NCBI GenBank assembly: GCA_037903355.1 | Contig: JBAJFE010000026.1 | Location: 3,162,001-3,226,000, forward strand | DNA: 64,000 nt | DNA from: Trichuris trichiura | Taxonomy: Eukaryota > Nematoda > Enoplea > Trichinellida > Trichuridae | Direction: 5' to 3' | In this document: one piece after another, positions 35,101-45,400 of the stretch | How the letters are laid out: each line of letters begins with the position of its first letter | Numbering within the stretch: position 1 is the first letter of the stretch | Position numbers and translations under genes: made by a program | Notes under the pieces: model-generated | The model's input: the letters and a program-made list of their open reading frames with translations, nothing else | What the model was told of the DNA's origin: nothing | Databases searched by the model: none

Positions 35101-37071
35101 TTGCTGATCAATATATGACAGGTAAGGTGATTTCAAAAAACTGGGAGTATGCTATATTAGCAATGTTTCTAAAGCGCTATGGATCTGTGGTTTTCATGCT
35201 TGAAGTGAGGGACTAAAAACGTAGACTTTTAAGGCGAGAACGACTGGTCGTTTCCATGGTTTACGATATCAGATCGCTTGGACAGTACAGCTGTTGTAGT
35301 TAAGCGCCTTGAACCTGCTGGAATATATCAGTTTCGAGTTGCGACACTCACCCTATGTGGCTCTAGTGTTCCAAGTTTGTCGAGCAGAATAATACAAACG
35401 CATCGCAGAGGTAATTAGAGTTAACTGAAAAACTGTTTGATGATTTTGTGCTTACGTTTAGGCGCTCCAAAATTAAATTTAGATGTACTTAGGAAAGAAT
35501 TTCTCCTTAACATTGTGAACTTGCCTACCAGTGGTGACTTAGGCGATATACCAGAGGAGGTCGGTCCATATGCTGAAAGAATGACAGCGTTTGATTTTAA
35601 TAATGGAACTTCAACTGAAAATAGAAACGGCTTAATTCAGCTGCATGAAGTCGAAAAGTTGCCAACATGTTTTCAGTTTGAATCTGAAATATTCCGGTAG
35701 GTTTGCCATTATGAAGTTTTATTTCAAGAAACGACTTGTAGAGGCAGATTCTGTAGCATTCGAAATGCTGTTGATCAAGTTCGTGAACACTCAGCCCATT
35801 GTGCTGTAAAGATTACGCCCCTGAACGAGGCGTCGAAAGAACGGGCTATCCTCGAATACGATGTTTTAAGAGAAGTGAAGCATGAAAACATCATCTCTCT
35901 CCTAAGTGCCTTCCTGCAGTAGGATGATCCCAGAAAGATATCAGCTATATCAACTTTTCCATTTTGCATTTAGTGAAGGAAATCTTATTCTCTTCATGGA
36001 GAAACTTCATGAAACAATATTGGATCGATTCACATTCAAGGAATACTATACTGAAGAGGAACTCTCTAAAGTTGTCGTGCAAATTCTGACTGCTCTACAG
36101 TGGCTACACTTCAAGAGGTTGCATTCAATGCACTTTTGTGCATTCGGCAATAGCTTTCTTCAGGATAGTGTACTTGAACGTCTTGTTCGACAACGTGATG
36201 TTTCAGTCAAAGAATGAGTGGAACATTAAGCTAATTGACATGGGCGCAGCAAGCCGTATGGACGAAAATGGAGTGGCAAGAGTTAGCTCAGATGTCAGTA
36301 GGACTTACTTTGGTAGAAAAAAACACACTGAAAATTTCTGTGTTAAAATTTGAGTTTTCTAAGCTCCCGAAATTCTATTCGACCAACTCGCTACTCCATT
36401 GTCTGATATATGGAATCTTGGACTGCTGTGCTTTATTCTGTAAGTTATATTTTAATTTTTAGAGTAAAGTAAAAGTTGTTGACTTTACAGGCTTAGTGGA
36501 ATGCATCCATTTGCAGTGGACGCAACCTGCCCAGATGAAAAAGTTATCAAGAACGTACTGAACGAAAGACTGGACGTTAACTGGATTTTCAGCAATACAA
36601 GCCAGGAAGCACTACGATTTACGACACTGGCTCTAAAGAAGCGTGTGAAGTATTAGGTTCATTTGCATAAAAATTATCCCTAGCAATCCACTTACCTAAT
36701 ATTACTAATTGATATTAAGAACTTCATGTTTTACTCGAATAATACATTTAAAAGCGTTTTCTTACCTTATCTTTTTGCCACTTCAGGTATGAGCTGAATT
36801 TATTTTTTGCTTTTAACGCCGAGTTAATAAGAACGAATTATGTAGCGACATTATAGTAGCCTATATGCTTGCAACACTTCATGCACGTACTTATTTTTTT
36901 AGGTATCGAATGACCACTGAAGATGGTTTGGGACATAAGTGGTTGTCTCTGAGCGACTGCATGAGGCGTCGGCGGGAAAACATCAGGTTTTCATCACATC
37001 GACTTCAGCTGTTCGCTAAGCAGTACGCAGAACGAATGACAAAGAACCCTATTCATAACGATGAGCCTTGA
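25718..37071 (+). CDS. unc-89: UNC-89/obscurin-like giant muscle protein, 3' portion
   Basis: UNC-89/obscurin is a sarcomeric M-line scaffold built of Ig and FnIII domains with kinase domains near the C-terminus. Exons I can support: 25718-26187, 28120-28474, 31100-31384 (Ig), 31650-31781 and 35234-35410 (FnIII), 35462-35696, 35742-35918, 35974-36117, 36164-36297, 36364-36439, 36491-36649 and 36903-37071 (linker, kinase, tail). From 28120 onward every junction is GT-AG and phase-consistent. The gene continues upstream, its N-terminus is not located, and exons 1 and 2 do not match in phase, so at least one exon is missing between them. Linker and glycine-loop text (GAPKLNLDVL, then FQFESEIFRGRF) resembles nematode UNC-89. 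Twitchin or titin-like kinases are the alternative. The protein ends 60-65 codons after the kinase W-x-G motif. Confidence 0.75.
27348..27733. mobile_element. second inverted pair of Penelope-like GIY-YIG fragments
   Basis: Left arm (27348-27490, minus strand) and right arm (27591-27733, plus strand) are inverse copies about 100 bp apart, within an intron of the UNC-89-like gene. The plus arm translates VVCEIKCGRNASYIGEMGNT. The minus arm reads KCGGNASY and then NTVSHKFDQHKRKW. This is the YIG half of a GIY-YIG endonuclease like that at 23.3 kb but from a different lineage. Frames are broken in both arms. The head-to-head orientation matches the larger dimer. Confidence 0.6.
28120..28474 (+). 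CDS. unc-89: UNC-89-like exon before the Ig domain
   Basis: The exon follows TAATTACAG and ends AAGA/GTAAGT. Its last base completes an Arg codon with the Ig exon at 31100. It encodes 118 residues, including EKLYETTESTWMILSVHPVR and a charged RRRFSDLLSSDEML segment, and shows no recognised fold. Only this frame is open. The acceptor lies in a stretch similar to the R2 repeat (TTCATTCGCTAGTAGGGCAT then TTTAATTACAGAT). Confidence 0.6.
30092..30130 (-). ncRNA. hammerhead-ribozyme-like motif in UNC-89-like intron
   Basis: Minus strand: TCG, CTGACGA, helix II CGGGAC/GTCCCG, AAAGCTC, then CGA. Helix II (GGGAC/GTCCC versus GGGTC/GACCC) and helix I (TCG/CGA versus CCG/CGG) both differ from other copies by compensatory changes, and N7 is C. 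It lies antisense to the host gene. An inverted R2 block (CCAACGGATAGATGAGCAAT) lies about 40 bp to the left. Confidence 0.6.
31100..31384 (+). CDS. unc-89: UNC-89-like exon: I-set Ig domain
   Basis: This is a single Ig domain of about 95 residues starting RHAPIFERRL. The first Cys is in ITFECKCIANPPAELTWYHN (C...W spacing normal), and the DVGVYKCVAEN motif carries the second Cys. These are I-set features of titin-like muscle proteins. An intron follows after one base of a Gly/Asp codon, in phase with 31650. Confidence 0.9.
31650..35410 (+). CDS. unc-89: UNC-89-like FnIII domain in two exons (31650-31781, 35234-35410)
   Basis: The first half reads DLPDRPSRPDIQLASDTEVF and then VWDSPAYTGG...YYKLEYRRA. 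The second half reads DWSFPWFTISDRLDSTAVVV and then LEPAGIYQFRVATLTLCGSS. The Pro-rich start, Trp in strand B, Y-x-LEYR and the Y-x-F-R-V motif are FnIII hallmarks. The 3,452-bp intron at 31782-35233 splits the domain and contains a Tigger relic, a MITE and a hammerhead palindrome. Confidence 0.88.
33650..33935 (+). pseudogene. Tigger-type transposase C-terminal relic
   Basis: The frame reads EFEEMEYEDIIDNLNCQQDE and then LITYELQE. After a frameshift it continues EADDDKNQEAPPRQLTSDKP and then NALETVEQGLQCIQ, ending MWPFK and a stop. An acidic stretch followed by PPR-L-S-x-x-A-x-x-ALE-x-x is the usual C-terminal pattern of Tigger/jerky transposases. The frame is broken and upstream parts are not visible. 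It lies in the 3.45-kb intron of the UNC-89-like gene. Confidence 0.5.
34223..34260 (-). ncRNA. hammerhead-like motif, left arm (mutated)
   Basis: Minus strand: CCG, CTGAAGA, CGGTTCTCGTTTGACCCA, AAGGCTC, CGG. Relative to the right arm, helix II has lost pairs (GGTTC opposite GACCC) and the AAAG is AAGG, so this arm is probably inactive. Confidence 0.5.
34313..34350 (+). ncRNA. hammerhead-ribozyme-like motif, right arm (intact core)
   Basis: CCG (34313-34315), CTGAAGA (34316-34322), helix II CGGGTC/GACCCG with loop TCGTTT, AAAGCTC (34341-34347), then CGG (34348-34350). CCG/CGG forms proximal helix I. TTTTAA just upstream and TTAAAA just downstream extend it across an internal loop. The predicted cleavage site is after C34347. 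It is transcribed in sense within the host intron. Confidence 0.65.
34729..34806. mobile_element. 78-bp pogo/Tigger-like MITE
   Basis: The ends CAGGTTTACGTGTCCCTTAT and the inverse of CTCGTGTTATACGAG...ACCTG form imperfect inverted repeats flanked by TA (34727-34728 and 34807-34808). The inner ATAACGCGAG motif matches the Tigger-like family in this window. Confidence 0.5.
35462..37071 (+). CDS. unc-89: UNC-89-like C-terminal kinase (predicted pseudokinase) and tail
   Basis: Eight exons are separated by introns of 45, 55, 46, 66, 51 and 253 bp, plus the 45-bp intron between linker and kinase. The glycine loop is degenerate (EIFRGRFCSIRN). The ATP-site lysine is kept (CAVKI). The C-helix region reads EYDVLREVKHENI. 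The catalytic loop reads IVYLNVLFDNVMF where H-[RL]-D-x-x-x-x-N is expected, so the HRD Asp is replaced by Asn. The Mg-binding motif is DMG, APE is TPE, and SDIWNLG and RMTTEDGLGHKWL are normal. Loss of the catalytic Asp predicts no phosphotransfer; ATP binding may persist. UNC-89 kinase 1 is also a predicted pseudokinase, but the gene ends after this kinase, as after kinase 2. The stop is at 37069-37071. Confidence 0.88.
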
Positions 37072-37234
37072 TTGTAAACCCATGCTCGTTTGTGAGTTAC
37101 TGTGGGAGAAATGTCAGCTTGAACTGACTTCTTGCAGAGAGAAGAGAGAACCCATCTTTCATATTCATGAAATAATCGTGCGTGCGACTTCTCTCATGTA
37201 TTTCTGTCTCCAGCTATCCTAATTCAACCATAGT

Positions 37235-37240
37235 AATAAA
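37235..37240 (+). promoter_or_regulatory. AATAAA polyadenylation signal candidate
   Basis: AATAAA lies 164 bp after the stop of the UNC-89-like gene. A second (AAAATAAACC) occurs at about 37652. Either could define the mRNA 3' end. Confidence 0.4.
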
Positions 37241-39420
37241 AGCATCAAGCCAAGGGGTCCAAAATAGTGCGAATGCGCAAGTTGTGAAAACATAAAAACT
37301 GAAAACATTGCAACACTGTAAGCTAAGCGAAACGCACATGAATTCTTTTAATATGACAGATAACATTTTTTTTCCAACTGGATGAGAAGGAGACATTTTC
37401 AGCATTTTGGTAAATCAAGTTCGCAACTTTATGAAGAAAGGAAGGTAATTGCAACATCTGATCACAGGAAACCAGTGCGTCTCAACTGCTTACCCGCCAG
37501 TGCTACCTCCATGGAAAGCAATCTTTCCAGCGACCCTCTAACGGCGGACAGGTTTTCTCCTGAGGCAAGTTCTACGCCAGCACATATACTTTAGCATAGA
37601 ATAACAAGTACTAAGACTTACGTGCTTATTTTCTGTATTCATGCTTGCAACAAAATAAACCTGTCAACCTAATGTTACTGTGAACTTTAGAAGGTGATGC
37701 AGCGAAAGCGATTTTTTGTCGGCCTCAACAATGGCAAGTGGCAGTCTCAGATCGCCACAACTTACCGAACAGTACCGTTACCGCCCACTTGAGAGTCACT
37801 GAAACAGACCGATAAAATTTAAGTAGTATGTTCTTTACTTGAACATTACTTTAAAATTCCAGGCACCTTACTTTTGCAGACTGTCAGTCGCCAGTACATT
37901 GTGCTTGAAATGATTTGGTTAGCTGTCAGCGTAGTGCTGCTTAGTGCCTGCAATAAGGCAAACTAGACTTTGTAACTGGGTGGTTGTGTATTTCAATAGC
38001 AAAAGGCATATAAAAACTATACGCACGCAGTCATATTTCCATGCTTTAAAAATGTCTGGATCGTCTGTACGGAGCTTGTCTCATTGAAGAGTACAAAAAA
38101 TTTTAATGGTAGGCTGTAGCTTTCAGGCCGTGCGTGACCTGTCCCCAGCGGTACTAAAAATAGTTTAGTTATCGTAATTCAAATTGAATTAAATTAACGG
38201 CAAAAAGAGGTTTGGGTTTAAACAGAGACTCAAATTTTTTTAAAAATTAATTTAGTTATCCAATGAGGCTTCAATTCCCCTCTCTGTCTGTCTTCATAGA
38301 CCCTCCATGTGGGGGAACGGATCACATTTCAGAATATCAGCACAAGAAGGACAACAACGCGGACAGTCTTCCTAAGCGGCCTAATAAGAAGAAAAAACCA
38401 AAACTGGAAATACTTTAAATACGTTTCTCATCCCCATGTCTTGTGACTGAACTAACTCTATCCTGACAGAAGACCAACCTTTGCACATAGGTCTTGTTAT
38501 TATTATCGTTGACAACGGAGCATGAAAAGCTCTGAAAGCTCGGTAGGGCCGTTTGAATATGCTATCCAGCAAAGCGTTCCGAAAGCTCTGAATAAAAGCT
38601 GAGTATATTGCTTCTGAATTTTTCCTAATAATCGCTCATCCATTCGTTGCTGGAACAACTGTTTCGTCTAAGTACAGATACAATCACAGAGAAAAAACGG
38701 GAAAAGCCGTAGAAGATCTACCAAAACATGAAACACATGTCCGTTACAAAGCGCCCAGTGTTTAAGAATCTCATTTTTTCTAATAAACTGATACTTGAAA
38801 ATTAGATAAACCGTCCATGAATACAATTTCTAATCTATCTATTATGAACAACGTTTTTGCATGAGGTGTTGGGATGGTTGAAATCTACTGCTCATTCGAA
38901 ATACGTATGAAAAATAACAGCATATGCAAACGAACATGTTTTCTTTATTGGATACGTTCTGACGTGCTGGCTAGCGGGCTTGTTGTCGTTATGTTGAAGT
39001 GTCTACGTCTCGAACATCCATTAATTAGCGATCGTTGTTAGAAACCTGTGTTTGCTTCTATTAACTAGGCTGGAAAAGTCAGTTCAACTTTTCCTTATGT
39101 GAGCATTGCACTTTTACGTTAAAATTGTTTTAGTGCTTCGCTTTATGATGCGGATGGTAATGCACTGATTTATAAAGGAATAACTTTAGTGACTGCTTCT
39201 TTCTATTTGGTTTCTTCCTCATTACCGGATTTGTTGTAGTACGAATGAAAGTCTGCATGCGAGTTCTGTCGGTATAATTCGCGACGCTAAAGTGCTGAAT
39301 CCGTTTAAATTTAGCATCTTAAACTGTGTGTTTGCCGTTGGTTCACAAATTAAAACTTTGCATGTCAGTTATTAATAGGTGATTTGTTACAGCTGTAGGA
39401 ATTAAGATCAAGGCCCAGTG
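37241..39420. other. intergenic; dispersed repeats, no gene recognised
   Basis: This spacer contains a hammerhead-like motif at 38114-38151 and an R2 block at about 38560-38720 (CCGAAAGCTCTGAATAAAAG followed by CGCTCATCCATTCGTTG). A 70-codon ORF at 37382-37594 lacks a recognised domain. The promoter of the SPOP-like gene should lie in the right half, but I see no clear TATA or initiator. Confidence 0.4.
38114..38151 (-). ncRNA. degenerate hammerhead-like motif
   Basis: Minus strand: CCG, CTGGGGA (two core changes), helix II CAGGTC/GGCCTG, AAAGCTA, CAG. Helix II has changed sequence but still pairs (including one G-U), which is informative for the family even though the core is damaged. Confidence 0.45.
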
Positions 39421-42400
39421 ATGCAGGTTACCAGTTCAGCGGATTGTCCCACCATTGAGTACGTCATTTCAATGTAGGCATGCGAAGTAGTCAAAATGCA
39501 TTATAGCATATTTTCAGCAAAACTTCGAATGGTTTCGTTGCCGATGAGACAGTTACATCCAATAGTTCTTACACAGAAATTCGGGTCAAACGTGTGAAGC
39601 ATCAATGGACTGTGAAGAATTTTAGTCACTGCCATCAAGAGTATTTGGAAAGTTTCATTTCATTGCCTCACGAAGATACGATTTTCAAGTGGTCAGTTAA
39701 AATTTATCCAAAAGGCAACGGGGATAGTAACAAAGATTATGTGTTTCTTTGTTTGAATCGCGTGCCACAACCACACGGCAAACCCACCAAGAATTCCTTT
39801 AAAGCTAACTTCGTAATGCAAAACGTCCTAGGAGATACGATTGATATGCGTGTTCATCCGTCCCCTAGCCACTCTGACTATGTTACTTACGTTAAGCGGG
39901 ACGTGGTTTTACCGAAAATTCTGCCGCAAGATTTTCTTGCAGTCTTCACTACTATTGATGTAGTGGTCGATACGGTTACTGTTGATGCGGAGGATTGTTC
40001 CCCTGTGAGTTCGCCAACGTGCAAGCATTTTCCAACTTTCCCAACTGACGTTTTCGTTTCTTGGGCAGATACCTGATTCCGAAAGCTTGTTCATTAGTGA
40101 CATGAAAGCATTGCTTGAAAACGGAGCTTATGCAGATTTCTCGATAAGTGTCGGTGGAATAACCATACCCGCTCATCGGTGCATTTTGGCAGCCAGAAGT
40201 AACGTTTTTGCCGCTATGCTGCTTCACGCCACTGAGGAATCACGAACAGTAAGTATGCATCCTTTTTCTGATGTTGGGCTGTTCGCGTTGCTCCTCGCCG
40301 CTTGCTGGTTTTTCAACTAAAAATCCTCTTTTGCTGCAAAATGTGTTCTGTTCCCCCGTACAGCGCAGTAATGGTTCGTCACTAACCGTAGGCCAGCGCG
40401 GAAAACTGTTTGCAACGTTTGCTCCGAAACAGCAAGCGCAGCGATCCTGAAGCAAGCTTAAGCGAAGAAGCGGAAGACGCATTGCATTGACAGCGAAGCA
40501 TACAGTAGTGTGATTCCAGAGGTCGCTTTTTTCTTGAGCTACCTTACGTGGCCGCGCGAAGACACGCGGAGACGTTGATTTCTTTAAGAATGTCATGCCA
40601 CTTTCTAAACTCAAATAGTTTTTTAAGTTTCTAGTTAATACTTTTGAGTGCCGATCACGGGACTAGAAGAAACCTGAAAGCTGCGTGTTTTCTCAATAAA
40701 AATCCTTTGTAATAGGGCGTTTAGTCGTAAAAAAGCAAAATGATACCGTATAGGTCTATTCCGAAACGCTTACAATTAATAAGTTCAGGGTAGTGGAGCG
40801 CTGTCATGTTGACGGTGTACTTCTGGAAAATTTAGCGTCTTTTTGAAGAGTGGCATTGGTATTTGCTGTATGGAATGCTTACAAAGATTATAAATGTTTC
40901 ATAAAAGGTTTAACTCGTGCATAATTTTGTAGAAGCCAACTATTCATTTGTGATGAAACTGTTTTTCGGGTCTTGAAATTTCTCTGCCTGGAATGTGTAC
41001 TCACACAAAAGGATTACACCTAAAATTGCGTAATCGAAACCGGGCTGCGTAACAGCATTAGCGATAGTGCGCGATTTACCAGACTACGAAAGGCGTAGCA
41101 TAGCTTTTGATACGACACTCCTGACCATGTACACGTGCAATCGTTACCCACTCAGCGAAGTTGAAGGATAGAAAGGGCAACTGAGAACCGTTTAGTCACT
41201 GTAGTGCCTGCACCCGATTTTTTCCCATGTATCTTGCTTATCGCACCATAAGCCTACACGTTAAAGTGCTTTTTATTGTTGCTTCTTGTTCATCGTAAGT
41301 TTTCCAACAGTTCCCTAGATTTGACAGCCATATGGAAGTGCCCAACTGGTACAGGCACGCGGAGGAAAGGCTAAATGGAGTCTGAGGCAATACATCCAAG
41401 CCAGCTGTAAAAGCTGTCCCTGAGATCATGGAAATTACAGAGAAAACTTTCGCGGTATTTGAACATGCGTTTCGGTGTTCGCTCGACCACCTCATTTCGA
41501 TTATCAGAACGCGGCAAAACAAATTCCGTCTAGGCTTCATCAAAGAGGCTTTTTTCATTCGCAGTAGTGCAAATATCAATCGCGACACGGGCACAGGAGT
41601 TTAGTGAGGCGCGGAGTACACTCATCGGTAAATACCGTTGTTGCACCATACCGAGTTAATGTGACTCATTGTCTTTTTAAGAGGCCTTATATACACGCTT
41701 AACAATGTAAACACTTTTTCCTTATCCTACGCTAACCACGGGACTAGAGCGGCCTGATAGCTATGTACGATTTTTTTTTCTGTGAATTTCCCAACAAGTT
41801 CCTTCATCCATTTATTGGTCAGGCGTTTGTTCTAGTTTTTACAGATACGCTTACAAAGAGCGCGAAGAAGCTATGGAAAGATTAAAAATAAACTAAAACT
41901 TAAGGTAATTGAAGCGTTGGTCATACTTTTTTATGTACGCCAAAATTAAAACCACAGACTGCATACAGTCCACTTTTTGCTGAGATTACTTGTAGCCTAA
42001 GCCGCTGTTCCACACCCCCTGAAAATTGGCATGTAGTTTCTCTAGGCTAGCTATCCTTAGACCAAAACCTGTAACAATTGAGTTGTTGCTCCATCGCCGT
42101 CGGTGTAGATCGCTTAGGAGCTAGCTCTGACGTCCGACTGACTAGCTAGGGTTAAAGCTCGACGGCTCACGATAGAGCTGACAGCGGCGGCCTTCGCAGA
42201 AGTTGGTCGGATAGATGGGCTTGCGACTAGGGAGAGCAGGCCGACGGCGGAGATTATGTATTTCACGCTGAAGACGGGTTCAGGCGGGACCCGAAAGTTT
42301 CGTGGGAAACGAGTTAACACCGTAAAAAAGTTTTTTTTCAAAAACAATTGAGGCATTTGTCATTCATAGGTTTGCTGCAGTAGGCGTGCATATGTTCAGC

Positions 42401-45400
42401 CTACACAGTACATTAAAGTTTCCACAGAACAATGGCTTCTTCCCTGTGCCATCATGGACCATGAGTAACCTGACTATCAATCATCACAATGGTGTGACGA
42501 AAGGACGCTGCTGCGGGTGGACAAATTCTTGACACGAACGTTACAAGTTTCTGAGCAGTAAAACTTTTATCTTCAATCAGGCGCATTTGTAAAAGGAGAT
42601 GACGTCTGATTAAGGACCATTGCCAAACGTCCCGTATTTGAAACTGGTTTCATATAAGCTAGTAATTTTCAAAGCGGTTGCGCTGGATCATAGAGATTTG
42701 ACCACGGCCAATTCAGCATCAGTCAGCACTAAAGAATTAATGGGCTCTGAAGTAAAAGTTCTTGCGGTCGAGCAGTGCCTTGGAATCTCCAACTGGCACT
42801 GTGGAATTATCATTGGAATGCCCGCGACCAGGCGATTTCTGATATTCAGCCAAGGCTAGCTTTGAATCTTACACGTCCATATAGCCTTCCATTCAAACCC
42901 AGCGCTTTATGTCAAAGTAAGGGGTCAGAGAACAGTTGTCTAGTTAGATGTTTTCGGTTAAACAATCCGCAGAGAGCCTCCTTTACCTTTTCTTTTCGCG
43001 AGTCTTCGGTCTGAGTTTCGCCTTCCTTAACCGTTTGGATAACTTCTTCATGCTTTTGCTGTTGTTCTTGATGGCAGAAATTGTCGTCTCACCAACTCTA
43101 AATTTTTTCAGCCCAACAACGCCCTGGCTTTCCTCTACTCAAAGATTTTATTTTTTCTGATTTTTGTTTGAAGATGGAGCTTCTTTAATAACAGAAGCTT
43201 GGTTTCATGATGTTGATTACAACGCTGTCCTGTTGTTCCATAGGCACGAAGAAGCAAGAAACTTTTGGTCGTACACGAATTATTAATAGAAAAACAATAC
43301 AGGGCTCGCTTCGTCCCGTTGTCAGCACCCCTTTCCGTTGCGCTGGCGGCGGGCTAAAATCAGTCCGAAGAGCACCGTTTTTTGATTAATAATTTTTGCA
43401 TGATTACGAATTTCTTCTCACTTCGTACGGACGGAATAGTCGGACAAAGCAGTAATCCTCATTTCTGAGTTTTTGTGTACTCCGAAAGCGGTTTCCGAGT
43501 TTTCGTGTACCTTTTGACAACATGTTTTACCGCGGACAATTTTTTGAATCCATAATAAGGGACAGAAAATGCGCCTGCTAGTTTACATCAAGGTTTTAAC
43601 AAGTCTTTACCGCGTTCCGGAAGCAGCAATGTTTGAAATAATCAAAATTGATTCGCAGATGGAACAAATAGTAGCATTACTTTAATGAAAGAACCGTTGA
43701 CTGACGAACTGCTTCTGGCTATGTATTGACTTAGTTCTGTGCAATTCAAAGTCCTGCTTTTCAAAATCTTAAACGATTAGTCGTTGAGGTTATGATCCTG
43801 AAAATCAGGAACCTGAGTAAGTGGAATCCCATTGCAACGGTTGCCATTTAACGGTTGTGCAGTTGCGACTAATTCAGAATTTCGAGCCTTAAGAACTTTA
43901 GCCTTTAAGTTTCTTGGTTCATTCGAGCTTTCGCCTACTCTACACAATAAAGCAATCGAGTTTTCGTTTCTCTTCGAATCTTGACCCATTTGGCGTTTTG
44001 ACCTTTTCGGATATCGATCCGTTTGTGGCTTCAGCCGCTCGAAGTTCCGACTTACTCTGTATCTAGAATATATCAGGATTTGAAGCCGCTTCGGCCCATT
44101 TGAAGTTTTAACCAATTCAGAATTAGGAACCATTCTAGATTTTGATTCAACCAGAATTTCGACCTTTTCGGGATGCCTAAGTATTTGTACTTCCAACTCA
44201 TGCTGTATTTGGGTCCCTGAGGATTGGGACCTGTTTCACAGTTCGAAACAGTGGTCATTTCGATGTTACGGTATTTCAGTTTCCAGGATTGGGGCCCAAA
44301 GCCTTCTGGAATAAACGTACGTTTAAACTTCCAGCACACCACTCTTCAAGTCTATTTTTTTGAGATAACTTTCGGATTACTGAGTATTAGGGTTTTGATT
44401 TTTTCCAATTTTGGGTTTCGGCATTTTGAAATACTCTGGACTTAGATAAGCATGTCTCGTAGCGCAGACTGCCACCATTTAGACCAATGTTGGCTCACCT
44501 TCACCGAGCTTTTGCTTTCTCTCCAGTTTGGATTTTTGCAGCACTTTCCTAAGGGTTATGATTGACTACATCAGCCCCTCACCCGTAGTAGTACTTCTCT
44601 TTTCCTTTCTTCGGTTGTGCGCTTTTGGCTGAGAATTTCCTAATCTTTCGACATAGTGCTTCAAACTACTTCGCTCTGCTCAAGGTTTCTTCGTCTCCTT
44701 GGGAAGCGCTGCTGTAGATCAGTGGCCTGTACACGCCATCGCATTCTTCATCTATGTGATAAGTGACTGACAGTGGCGAATGTTAGCGCTGTCTTTTAAC
44801 AAACAGATGCAATACACTTCGGTTTATACAAAACTTAAACTGATCTGCTTTTGAACCTGTTTTCCAAACGGCCTTCCCGTCGTTGCCTTAGCCATGGTCG
44901 CGACATGAAGTTACTGCGTAGGCACCGATTCTGTTTTGATCGACAGGCGTGCTGTAATACCCTCGTAATCCCTTTCTGATCGGCCGACCGTACGGCGAAT
45001 ATGGCCACCAAACCGAAAATTGAGTATAGGTTCATGCTTTGTGGAGCAATTGAGTAGTATTTTGTAATTGCGTCTCTCAGGTTCTATATCATTGTTACGT
45101 TGCGTAGGCGTCAATTATCGTTGTTTTCGGTTTATGGTTTGGTGGTGCACATGACCATTGGGCAAGAGTGGAGGCTTGTCGCTCGGTATAACTTTGCATG
45201 AAGATGTTTTTGTACTTCAGCCTTGTTATTTCTTGGATTATTGTTAAGCACATTCGAAGCACTGTTGCTTGGTTTCATTTTTCCCCTGAATTCTACCTTG
45301 TTTTGATGCATCCGTCAATGATCTTATTGGAAGAATCACATCATTCAGCTTGCCCTGCACGAGTAGTGTGCTGCGTTTTCGATGTTTTCTTCTCGTCCCC

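Noticed and set aside
35462..36439. UNC-89-like kinase as a pseudogene because of in-frame stops
   Set aside because: Each stop is removed by a GT-AG intron of 45-66 bp with matching phase, and the spliced protein restores kinase motifs.
43295..43340. Another hammerhead copy (minus strand CTGACAA then CGGGAC)
   Set aside because: The GAAAGCTC half is missing and the core is altered; too weak to list.
43777..44196. 139-codon minus-strand ORF
   Set aside because: Composition and recurrence of words indicate eroded tandem repeat inside the SPOP-like intron.
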